Origin: Pseudomonadales bacterium
Lineage (GTDB): Bacteria > Pseudomonadota > Gammaproteobacteria > Pseudomonadales > Azotimanducaceae
Direction: 5' to 3'
NCBI GenBank assembly: GCA_028283025.1
Contig: JAPYNO010000060.1
Span: forward strand, 1-64,000
Length of the DNA stretch: 64,000 bases
In this document: positions 44,006-51,524 of the stretch, one piece after another
Numbering within the stretch: the stretch's first letter is position 1
Layout: the number at the start of each line of letters is the position of its first letter
Notes under the pieces: generated by a model
Seen by the model: the letters and a program-made list of their open reading frames with translations, nothing else
Databases searched by the model: none
Told to the model about the DNA's origin: nothing
Program-made: the position numbers and the translations under genes

Positions 44006-44107
44006 CTCGATGAGCGGCTTGGCCCTGACACTGGCACTGGCACTGACACTGGCGCTGTCGATGAGAGCCTTACGCGCGCGCATCTTGTGTGTCGAACCTG
44101 GTGGGAC

Positions 44108-44308
44108 TTATGTACATGACACCACCATTTGCTGTCCTGCTATCTCTTGCGTTGCTCGAAGCTGTGTGAATCGCTTCCCTAGCGGGAAGAACGATGTAGA
44201 CGGCTTCTCCACACACCACGGCAGTCGTTCATGAAACATGTATTCGCGCTTATGGTGCGAGAGCATCTGGTTCCAGACCCAGACGCACGCTCCGGTCATC
44301 TCCATCAA
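44108..44308 (-). pseudogene. Relic of an IS200/IS605-family TnpB (N-terminal fragment)
   Basis: A frame of about 66 codons reads MTGACVWVWNQMLSHHK, then PSTSFFPLGKRFTQLRATQE. This matches the N-terminal pattern of TnpB/OrfB proteins (ACRFVWN..L..., then a SFF.LGKRFT.LR segment before the WLQE motif). It then runs into a stop after QQMVVSCT. No downstream TnpB RuvC region is present: the following DNA belongs to the AddB-like gene. I see no TnpA partner or ends, so this is a fragment stranded between HepT/MntA and the repair genes. Confidence 0.5.
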
Positions 44309-44311
44309 CTG

Positions 44312-44743
44312 CTATTGCTGAGCATCGCATTCGAGTGCTTTTATGTGATCTTGTATGTGCACCACAAATGATTGAAAGGCATCTAAGTGTTTTGTGCACG
44401 CCTCGTACAGTTTGTCTAGTTCTAGTCTTGAGTACGCATGTACTGCCACATTGCGGATGCCACATGCTTTGCCGAGCACTTCAGCGAGTTCTTCCGGGAT
44501 AATCTTATTGTTCCTTAAATTTAGCAGAGATTCTTTCATTGTCTTTGGGCGTTTTCCTTTCTCTGAAAACTGTAACGCAACGTCAACAGTTTCTTGTACT
44601 GCCAGACAGAAAGAAAAAGTAATAAGTTCATGTGTATTTCTATCTTCCTCAAGGGATGGGAAGTCATCAGGCATGAGTTCCTGAATGCGCTCTACGCGCA
44701 TTTGGATTTGGTCGAGTTTTTCCCTTACTGTCACCTTGTCCAT
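44312..44743 (-). CDS. hepT: HepT-family (DUF86, HEPN) RNase toxin
   Basis: 143 aa all-helical HEPN protein. The RNase motif RNxxxHxY is intact (GIRNVAVHAYSRLE, about residues 97-104); its Tyr is the residue modified by the MntA partner in studied systems. The helix AVQETVDVALQFS and LEVLGKACG-like segments fit DUF86. It follows mntA with a 13-bp overlap. The islet is visibly AT-richer than the flanking genes, consistent with horizontal arrival. Confidence 0.9.
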   Translation of the reverse strand: MDKVTVREKLDQIQMRVERIQELMPDDFPSLEEDRNTHELITFSFCLAVQETVDVALQFSEKGKRPKTMKESLLNLRNNKIIPEELAEVLGKACGIRNVAVHAYSRLELDKLYEACTKHLDAFQSFVVHIQDHIKALECDAQQ

Positions 44744-45120
44744 TCGTTTAAACCCTGTTGAATGAGACGATCTCGTGCTTTTCCGAAACCTTCTTGTTCA
44801 AATAGATGCTTCTTATATAACTGTAAGAAGTCTTTTTCATTACCGAAAAGGAGCAATCCTTCTACAGCATTAGCCGTAATGGGTTGAGGAACATCGAATA
44901 AATCGATGATATGCCCCGGTCGATCAAACTCATCCATAATGGCTTGACTGATATCCATAATTTCTTCATATGAAAGTTGACGATCAGCGAGTACACCAAT
45001 ATCGATATCACTCTCAAACCCCGCCGTTCCTTCGAGATATGAACCAAACAGTAACGCGAGCTGTAATGTCGGTTCCGTTTTTTGGAGCGATTTAGCGATA
45101 TCTTCAAAGTTGTTCGTCAT
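44731..45120 (-). CDS. mntA: MntA-family nucleotidyltransferase antitoxin
   Basis: 129 aa minimal nucleotidyltransferase. The active site GSYLEGTAGFESDIDIGVL (about 26-44) matches GSx10DxD with both Asp. A third acidic residue lies in HIIDLFDV. In characterised HepT/MntA pairs this enzyme adenylylates the HepT Tyr and blocks the RNase. ATG 45120; the stop lies inside hepT by 13 bp, so the antitoxin is made first. The 74 bp between it and nadB hold nothing recognisable. Confidence 0.9.
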   Translation of the reverse strand: MTNNFEDIAKSLQKTEPTLQLALLFGSYLEGTAGFESDIDIGVLADRQLSYEEIMDISQAIMDEFDRPGHIIDLFDVPQPITANAVEGLLLFGNEKDFLQLYKKHLFEQEGFGKARDRLIQQGLNEWTR

Positions 45121-45194
45121 GGCATATCTCTAGGTCGAGACTCTCTTCCATTATAGTTGCCGCACTTGAAAGGAATGTAGGAGCTGTCAAGTCT

Positions 45195-46778
45195 CTATGC
45201 GCCTGGCGTCAACAGGGTGTCCTCGGCGGTCTTGCAAGTCTCTGGGAAGCTCAGCGTATAGTGCAGCCCGCGACTTTCCTTGCGGCGCAAGGCGGAGCGA
45301 ACGATCAAGTCCGCCACTTCCACGAGATTGCGCAGCTCAATCAAATCCGCATCGACGCGGTAGCTGCTGTAGAACTCGTGGATCTCACGGCGCAGCAGCT
45401 CGATGCGGTGCAAGGCGCGCGTCAGGCGCGGCGTGGTGCGGACGATGCCGACATAGTCCCACATGAAGCGGCGCAATTCGTCCCAGTTGTGCGAGACAAC
45501 GATCTTTTCATCGGCGTCAATGACTCGGCTTTCGTCCCACGCGGGCACCTCTGGCATCTTCGCGCCTTGCGATGTGCTCGCAAGAATATGCTCGGCGGCG
45601 GCGCGTGCGAACACCATGCATTCGAGCAGGCTATTGCTCGCGAGCCGGTTAGCACCGTGCAATCCCGTGGCCGCAGTCTCGCCGATCGCATACAGGCTAT
45701 CGATGTCGGTCTGACCATGCAGGTCGGTGCGCACACCGCCGCACGAATAGTGCGCGGCGGGCACGACAGGAATGGAGTCGTGCGCGATGTCGATGCCAAA
45801 CGTGGCGCAGCGCGCGGCGATGTTGGGGAAGCGCGTTTGAAGCAGTTTGCGCGAGAAGTGGGTGACGTCAAGATAGACGCAATCGATGCCGAGGCGCTTC
45901 ATTTCGTGGTCGATCGCGCGCGCCACCACATCTCTTGGGGCAAGGTCGGCTGCATCGTGAAAGCGTTCCATGAACGCCTCCCCTGAGGGCAGCCGCAAGG
46001 TGCCGCCTTCGCCGCGCATGGCTTCGGAGATGAGCAACGACTTGGCGTGTGGATGAAAGAGGCAGGTCGGATGAAATTGATTGAATTCCATGTTGGCGAC
46101 AGAGCAGCCAGCGCGCCAGGCCATGGCGATGCCATCGCCGGTTGCGGTGTCCGGATTGGACGTGTAGAGATAGACCTTGCTCGCCCCGCCGCTCGCGAGT
46201 ATGACCGCCGATGCCTGTAGTGCCTCAACGAGGCCGCTCGCACGATTCAGCACATAGACACCGACGCACGCATTGTCAGCCTTGTTGACGATAAGGTCGA
46301 TCGCAACGCGATTCTCAAGCACTTCGATATTTGGGTGCTGATGCGCCCGTTGCATGAGCGTCGAGGCAATGGCAGCGCCTGTTGAATCGGCGACGTGAAA
46401 TATCCGCCGCGTACTATGGCCGCCTTCGCGCGTCAGGTGGTACTCACCGCCAGCTCGGACATCGCGGTCACGGTCGCGCAGGTCGAACTGCACGCCCCAG
46501 TCAATGAGCTGCCCGATCGCCCAAGTGCCTTGCATGACGGTGTGGCGCACGACATCTTCGTGGCACAGGCCAGCGCCCGCGGTGAGCGTGTCGGAGACAT
46601 GGTCTTCGGGGGTGTCGCGCTCGTGCGAGACGGCGGCGATGCCGCCTTGCGCCCAAGGCGTGGAACCGCTTTTGGTATCGACTTTGGAGAGGACTGTGAC
46701 CTTGCGGCTGTCAGCGAGCAGCAGCGCTGCGGTGAGCCCTGCCGCGCCGCTGCCTATGACGAGGACATCAGCTTGCAT
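45195..46778 (-). CDS. nadB: L-aspartate oxidase
   Basis: 527 aa flavoprotein making iminoaspartate for NAD synthesis. The FAD-binding GSGAAGLTAAL is at residues 8-18. STPWAQGGIAAV and the flavin/succinate-dehydrogenase-type GGEYHLTREGGHSTRRI are at about 42 and 110. The substrate region is MEFNQFHPTCLF, the active His/Arg region is VPAAHYSCGGVRTD, and GLHGANRLASNSLLE is at about 375. The helical C-terminal domain is complete. ATG 46778. The symporter gene stop lies 7 bp upstream, so they may be co-transcribed. Confidence 0.95.
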   Translation of the reverse strand: MQADVLVIGSGAAGLTAALLLADSRKVTVLSKVDTKSGSTPWAQGGIAAVSHERDTPEDHVSDTLTAGAGLCHEDVVRHTVMQGTWAIGQLIDWGVQFDLRDRDRDVRAGGEYHLTREGGHSTRRIFHVADSTGAAIASTLMQRAHQHPNIEVLENRVAIDLIVNKADNACVGVYVLNRASGLVEALQASAVILASGGASKVYLYTSNPDTATGDGIAMAWRAGCSVANMEFNQFHPTCLFHPHAKSLLISEAMRGEGGTLRLPSGEAFMERFHDAADLAPRDVVARAIDHEMKRLGIDCVYLDVTHFSRKLLQTRFPNIAARCATFGIDIAHDSIPVVPAAHYSCGGVRTDLHGQTDIDSLYAIGETAATGLHGANRLASNSLLECMVFARAAAEHILASTSQGAKMPEVPAWDESRVIDADEKIVVSHNWDELRRFMWDYVGIVRTTPRLTRALHRIELLRREIHEFYSSYRVDADLIELRNLVEVADLIVRSALRRKESRGLHYTLSFPETCKTAEDTLLTPGA

Positions 46779-46785
46779 ACGTCGA

Positions 46786-48150
46786 TTAAATCACCCATTT
46801 GACAAGCAAAATGCCGAAGATAGCGAGCGGAACAATATAGCGCAGAAGCATCAGCCAGACCTGCATGAGACGACCGTCCTTGATAGCGAGCTCGCCTGAC
46901 AGCTGTGCGCGATCAAGCCGCCAGCCGACAAACAGCGACATGAGAATAGCACCGACAGGCATGAGGAAGTTCGAGGTCAGATTGTCGAAGAAGTCGAAGT
47001 AGGTCGGCGAGGCGAGCACGCTGCGCACAAATTCCGGCATATGGTGCGCGCCGACATTGAAGGAAATGACGCTCAAAAGGCCAATCAGGAAGGCCGCCAG
47101 CGCTGTCACTGCAGAGGCGTACACTCGCGTCAGGCCGAAGCGGCTGCGAATCCAGGCCACTGCCGGCTCAAGGATCGAAATCGATGAGCTCAAGGCCGCG
47201 AACGCGAGCAGAACGAAGAACAGGGTGGCGACGAGAACGCCCAAAGGCATATCGCTGAACGCAATGGGCAGGGTCACAAAAATCAGGCCAGGCCCTTGGT
47301 CGGCGTCGAGCCCGTGCGCGAACACGATCGGGAAGATCATAAGCCCCGCGAGCAAGGCGATCATCGTGTCAGCGCCTACGATGATGTAGGAGGAATGAAT
47401 AAGCGAACTCGATTTCGGCACATACGCGCCGTAGACCATCATCAGGCCCATGGCGATGCCGATCGAGAAGAAGGCTTGGCCGATGGCTTCGAGCACGACA
47501 GTCTCAGTGATTTTGGCGGCATCGAACGAGAACAGATAGGCGAGCGTACCGCCGAATTCGCCGACAATCGCGTTGTAGACCACAAGCAGAGCGACGAGTA
47601 CGAACAAGGCTGGCATCAGCACCTTGACGGCGCGCTCGATGCCTTGCGCAACGCCGCGCGCGACGATCGCAGCGGTCAGCAGCATGAACAGGCCATGCCA
47701 GAGGGAGAGCTCAATAGGCGATGCGAGCAGGCTGTTGAATGCGCCTTCGGACGCGCCTGCATCAAAGCCGGTGAACTGCCCCGACACGGCCTTGACGATA
47801 TAGCACAGCACCCAGCCGCCAATGACGCTGTAGAAGGTGAGAATGATGAAGCCGACCAGCATGCCCATGCCGCCGACCATCGACCAATGCTTGCTCGCGC
47901 CAGCGCTCTTGGCGACGTTTGCCATGGCGTGCGGCGGACTCGCGCGCCCTTGCCGTCCGAGCAGCAGTTCCGCCACGAGAATCGGCAAGGCGATAAAGGT
48001 GACAGCGACGAGATACAAGAGCACAAAGGCGCCGCCGCCGTTTTCGCCTGCCATATAGGGGAATTTCCAGAGGTTGCCGAGGCCGACAGCGCCGCCGATG
48101 GCGGCAAGAATGAATCCCCAGTTGCTCGTCCAATTGTCCTGAACCTGCAT
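46786..48150 (-). CDS. Sodium-dependent transporter, neurotransmitter:sodium symporter family
   Basis: 454 aa, about eleven to twelve TM helices. TM1 has the family signature FILAAIGGAVGLGNLWKFPY, which forms the Na+ and substrate sites. The extended unwound TM6 region (IGQAFFSIGIAMGLMMVYGAY) and the late conserved AALSSSISILEP support LeuT/SNF-type fold. Bacterial relatives import amino acids such as tryptophan, leucine or alanine; the substrate cannot be told. ATG 48150 is preceded by a 59-bp gap from ccmB. Confidence 0.92.
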   Translation of the reverse strand: MQVQDNWTSNWGFILAAIGGAVGLGNLWKFPYMAGENGGGAFVLLYLVAVTFIALPILVAELLLGRQGRASPPHAMANVAKSAGASKHWSMVGGMGMLVGFIILTFYSVIGGWVLCYIVKAVSGQFTGFDAGASEGAFNSLLASPIELSLWHGLFMLLTAAIVARGVAQGIERAVKVLMPALFVLVALLVVYNAIVGEFGGTLAYLFSFDAAKITETVVLEAIGQAFFSIGIAMGLMMVYGAYVPKSSSLIHSSYIIVGADTMIALLAGLMIFPIVFAHGLDADQGPGLIFVTLPIAFSDMPLGVLVATLFFVLLAFAALSSSISILEPAVAWIRSRFGLTRVYASAVTALAAFLIGLLSVISFNVGAHHMPEFVRSVLASPTYFDFFDNLTSNFLMPVGAILMSLFVGWRLDRAQLSGELAIKDGRLMQVWLMLLRYIVPLAIFGILLVKWVI

Positions 48151-48209
48151 GGTGCCATCCTGTCAAGTTGAATCAGGGGCAATACTACCCAAGAACTGGC
48201 TGTGCCGTC

Positions 48210-48884
48210 TCACACATCCTCCACGGCTTTGAGCATGAAGGCAATGGCGAGCGGCACGAGGGGCAGGGCGATGGCGGTGAGCGCGCCGAGCATGAGGAAC
48301 GCAGCCTTCGCGTCCATGAGCGCGAGCGACGATGCGCCGATGCCGAAGATCAGCACCGGCGAGGTGAGCGGCAGCAGTAATAGCGCAATCAGCAAGCTGC
48401 TACGTCCCGCGCCGAGCGCAAGGCTTGCAATCAGGTTGCCGATGAGGCACACAAGCGCAAGCCCAAGCAAGAGGGCGAGCGCGAGCTGCAAGGCTGCGGG
48501 CGCTTGTGTTCCGAACGCAAGGCTCGCGCCGAAGGCGATGACTGCGAGCGGCAGGCCGACCGAGAACCAGCCAACGCCAACACGAACGAGGGCGAGCAGC
48601 GCGAGCGGCGCATCGGCGCGCACGAGTTCGGCGAGTTCGCCGCGAGCAAGCTCGTCGCGCCATCCGGCGGTGAAGCTATATGATGCGGCGAGCAGGCCGA
48701 GCACCCAGAGGAATGCTGGCAAAAGCGTCTCAAAGGCGCGCGGGAACTGCGCTGATGCCACTTGCATGAGAAAGAGGCCGAGCAGATAGAAGGCGAGCGG
48801 CTCCATCAGATCGTTTCGCTGACGCATGAGCAAGCGCCATTCGCGCTTCCAAAAAGCGAGCGCGAGCGCGAGGTCGCGGTTCAC
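48210..48884 (-). CDS. ccmB: Heme exporter permease CcmB
   Basis: 224 aa with six hydrophobic segments. It begins LALALAFWKREWRLLMRQRNDLMEPLAFYLL, a typical CcmB start. GWRDELARGELAELV and a Pro-rich TM6 (LLLLPLTSPVLIFG) are family hallmarks. GTG 48884 overlaps the ccmA stop (GTGA). With CcmA it forms the ABC part of cytochrome c maturation system I, which releases the CcmE-heme complex. ccmC-ccmH are not adjacent. Confidence 0.93.
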   Translation of the reverse strand: MNRDLALALAFWKREWRLLMRQRNDLMEPLAFYLLGLFLMQVASAQFPRAFETLLPAFLWVLGLLAASYSFTAGWRDELARGELAELVRADAPLALLALVRVGVGWFSVGLPLAVIAFGASLAFGTQAPAALQLALALLLGLALVCLIGNLIASLALGAGRSSLLIALLLLPLTSPVLIFGIGASSLALMDAKAAFLMLGALTAIALPLVPLAIAFMLKAVEDV

Positions 48885-49465
48885 GGCTGCCCACCGAGTT
48901 CGAGGACTTGCGAGGCGAATGCGTGCTCGCTCTGCCCGGCATGGGTGGCAATGATGGCAGCGCCACCTGCTTCGATATGCGCCGAGAGCAGGGCATTGAA
49001 TCTGGCTTCGCTTGCATGATCGAGCGAATTGGTTGGTTCGTCGAGAATCCACAGCTTGGCGTCGTCAAAGATAAGCCGCGCAAGCGCGGCGCGCCGCTGC
49101 TGCCCGACCGACAGCGTCTCGCAGAGCCGGTGTGCAAGCCTTATCATTGCGAACGCCTTGAGGCCGCCTTCAATCGCCGAGCGCTTCGCGCCGTGCAGCT
49201 GTGCAAGCCAGTCGAGATTCTCAAGCACCGTCAATTTCGGGTTGAGGCCATTCTCGTGGCCGATGTAGAGGATGCGCTCCGGTCGCTCAAGTTGCCCCGA
49301 CCAGTCGCGTGTGACGCCCGCGAGAATGCGCAGCAGCCGTGATTTGCCAGACCCGTTTTTGCCCCGCACTTCGAGCAGCTGCCCAGGGCACAGCGAGAAT
49401 GTCAAGCCGCGGAACAGGGTGCGACCTGCGCGCTCGCAGCTCAAGTGACGGGCGTCAAGTTTCAA
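48881..49465 (-). CDS. ccmA: Heme exporter ATP-binding protein CcmA
   Basis: 194 aa ABC ATPase. Walker A GKNGSGKS is at about 36-43. The Q-loop region is HENGLNPKLTVLENL, the signature LSVGQQRRAALARL, Walker B LWILDEPTNSLD, and the switch IIATHAG. The short size and LYIGHxNGLK-type segment fit CcmA. The best start is TTG 49465, overlapping the TonB-receptor stop by 11 bp; the open frame to 49594 lies inside the receptor gene. Coupled to ccmB by GTGA. Confidence 0.92.
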   Translation of the reverse strand: MKLDARHLSCERAGRTLFRGLTFSLCPGQLLEVRGKNGSGKSRLLRILAGVTRDWSGQLERPERILYIGHENGLNPKLTVLENLDWLAQLHGAKRSAIEGGLKAFAMIRLAHRLCETLSVGQQRRAALARLIFDDAKLWILDEPTNSLDHASEARFNALLSAHIEAGGAAIIATHAGQSEHAFASQVLELGGQP

Positions 49466-51524
49466 TGCGTATGCCGATATATAGCTGCCTTGGCAGGCCC
49501 GGAAAATAGCGTTGATTGCCAAAAGCGAAGTCGGCGCGATGCGCATAGTCACGGTCGAGGAGATTGGTGATGCGCGCAAAGAGGCGCACATCATCCTGAA
49601 TTTGCCAGTCGATACGCAGATTCAAAAGCCTGTGGCCTGCATACTGATGCGTGTTTTGCGCGTTCATCCAGTATTCGCCTAGGAACACGAGTTCGAGTTC
49701 GCTCGTGAAGTCGCCCGTCCAGGATTTGCGCCAATGACCGCTGCCCATGAATCTTGGCGCTGTGTCCACATCGTTGCCGGAAGCGATGACCTCGCCGCCG
49801 CCAATTGCTTGGTCAAAGTCATACTGGTGGCGCGCCCAGCTCGCAATGAGCTCGAACGTTCCGAGCTTGCCTGAGTTGAGCGCGGATTGAAGCTCTACGC
49901 CGAGCGACTTGGTCTTCCCTTGGCTGACGTTTCGCCCTTCTGCGTCGCGGAAAATGAGGTTGTCCGAGCGCGCGCCATAGAATGATGCTGCGAAGTTGGC
50001 GCGGATTCGATGCCACGCATAAGCAAAACCGAGTTCAATCGAATCGCGCCGTTCGCTATTGAGCGATGCCAGCAATTGTCCGCGCTGCAGGCGATAGAGT
50101 TCGGTCGCTTGCGGCGCGCGGAAGCCGGACCCGGCACTCAGCCAGATTGCCGTATCGACGCCGAGCTGATAGCGCAAGCCGAGCATGCCGCCAATATCCG
50201 TGAAGTCATCATCGCGACTCGCAGGGCGAGTGTAGAGGCAGCCTCCGAATCCGCATGTTGAGCCATCGTCGCGGGTATTGCCAGTGAGCCAGTTGTTCTT
50301 GTAATCGTAGCCGAGATAGGCAATGCGCAGGCCCGCCTGCAGGTCAAGGCTCGGTGTCGCTGCCTTGACAATGCGCCCGGACAGGCTTGCTAGCCCGCTC
50401 GTGACTTCATAGTCATAGTGGCGCCCAGCCGGGCGCGTCTCGACTAGGAAGCGCGAGCCTGTTGTTGGCGTCGATTGCACTTCCTCAAGCCAGATCTCGG
50501 CTCGCTCAAGCTGCCCTTCAAGCGATACTTCAAGATCGTCATTGACGCGGCTCAATTGCATGATCGCACCGAAGCTGCGCTGTGCGTTTGTTTCGGTCGG
50601 TTGACCCGGTAGGAAGTGCTGCAGGAACGCCATGCGCGAGGCGCGGGCATAGGGCGCGAAGTGAAGCTCGCTTATCCGTCCGACCCTTCGCTGCCAATGG
50701 CTCGCGAGCCTTGCCGACCAAGCCTCACGGTACGCCTCTGGATTGGGATTGGTGTCCTTCAAATGCGACAGCTTATAAGCGTTGCCGCCAAGCACATAGC
50801 CGCCGGTCTGTTGGTCAAGATTGGTGAGTGTCAGGCTCGTCATGGAGCGCCAGTCGCCGATGCGCACGCGGTCTACAATCTTGATCTGCTGCTCGCGATG
50901 ACTCACCGAATCGCGAACGCCGTCAGTGGCCGTGAACTTCGCCAAGGCTTGCAGCGAATGAGACCCGAGCAAAGCATTGCTTCGCCCCTTGAGGCTGCGA
51001 TACGCTTCCGAGCCAGCTTCAAGCTCCATCCAAGGCGTGCCAGCGTCTGGCAAGCTCAGCGTATTGATCGCACCATACAAAGGGTTGCCGCGGAAGATCG
51101 CAACCGCGGGGCCGCGCAAGACTTCCACGCCGTCGGCAAGCGCAAGCGCCGTCTCGAACAGGTTGTTGACGTTGCAAAAGCCTTGCGGTCGAATCGGGAT
51201 GCCGTCTTCAAGCAGCAGCACACTGCCACAAGCACCTGCGCCTGTGAGCACGCCGGAGCGCAGTGCTGTCAGATGCTCTTGGCCAGAACCACGCGAGATC
51301 CACAGGCCAGGTACGCGCACAAAGAGTTCATTCGGATGGGTGGCGCGCGTGCGCTCAAGCGTCGTCGTATCAATTCGCGAGTATCCGATCAGAAAATCAG
51401 CCGCAGAGGGCGGCGCTGCGCTGACCCGCACGGTCATCTCTTCAATGCGCGCCTCGTCCGCTGCGGCCGCGAAGCCTGTGTGCGCGAGCAACGCGACGCA
51501 TAGCCAAGGCGTCAAGCGCGTCAT
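49455..51524 (-). CDS. TonB-dependent outer-membrane receptor
   Basis: 689 aa. Signal peptide (CVALLAHTGFAAAADEA, cleavage near residue 22). A TonB-box-like EEMTVRVSA follows. The plug domain spans about 40-170 (NELFVRVPGLWISRGSGQEHLTALRS, LLLEDGIPIRPQGFCNVNN, VEVLRGPAVAIFRGNPLYGAIN), and then the barrel runs to a C-terminal YIGIRIET ending in an aromatic-flanked strand. An extracellular loop has a Cys pair (STCGFGGC), perhaps metal-related. ATG 51524 overlaps the permease stop (ATGA) and its end overlaps ccmA, linking it to both ABC systems. Substrate unknown; heme or iron is plausible from the ccm link. Confidence 0.9.
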   Translation of the reverse strand: MTRLTPWLCVALLAHTGFAAAADEARIEEMTVRVSAAPPSAADFLIGYSRIDTTTLERTRATHPNELFVRVPGLWISRGSGQEHLTALRSGVLTGAGACGSVLLLEDGIPIRPQGFCNVNNLFETALALADGVEVLRGPAVAIFRGNPLYGAINTLSLPDAGTPWMELEAGSEAYRSLKGRSNALLGSHSLQALAKFTATDGVRDSVSHREQQIKIVDRVRIGDWRSMTSLTLTNLDQQTGGYVLGGNAYKLSHLKDTNPNPEAYREAWSARLASHWQRRVGRISELHFAPYARASRMAFLQHFLPGQPTETNAQRSFGAIMQLSRVNDDLEVSLEGQLERAEIWLEEVQSTPTTGSRFLVETRPAGRHYDYEVTSGLASLSGRIVKAATPSLDLQAGLRIAYLGYDYKNNWLTGNTRDDGSTCGFGGCLYTRPASRDDDFTDIGGMLGLRYQLGVDTAIWLSAGSGFRAPQATELYRLQRGQLLASLNSERRDSIELGFAYAWHRIRANFAASFYGARSDNLIFRDAEGRNVSQGKTKSLGVELQSALNSGKLGTFELIASWARHQYDFDQAIGGGEVIASGNDVDTAPRFMGSGHWRKSWTGDFTSELELVFLGEYWMNAQNTHQYAGHRLLNLRIDWQIQDDVRLFARITNLLDRDYAHRADFAFGNQRYFPGLPRQLYIGIRIET

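Noticed and set aside
44020..44083. Ser/Ala microsatellite N-terminus of the AddB-like protein as a functional tract
   Set aside because: The family homology starts after ATG 44005; the CACTGG repeat is probably leader DNA.
47296..48171. Long plus-strand frame opposite the sodium symporter
   Set aside because: His/Asp/Arg-rich shadow translation without motifs; the symporter on the minus strand is clear.
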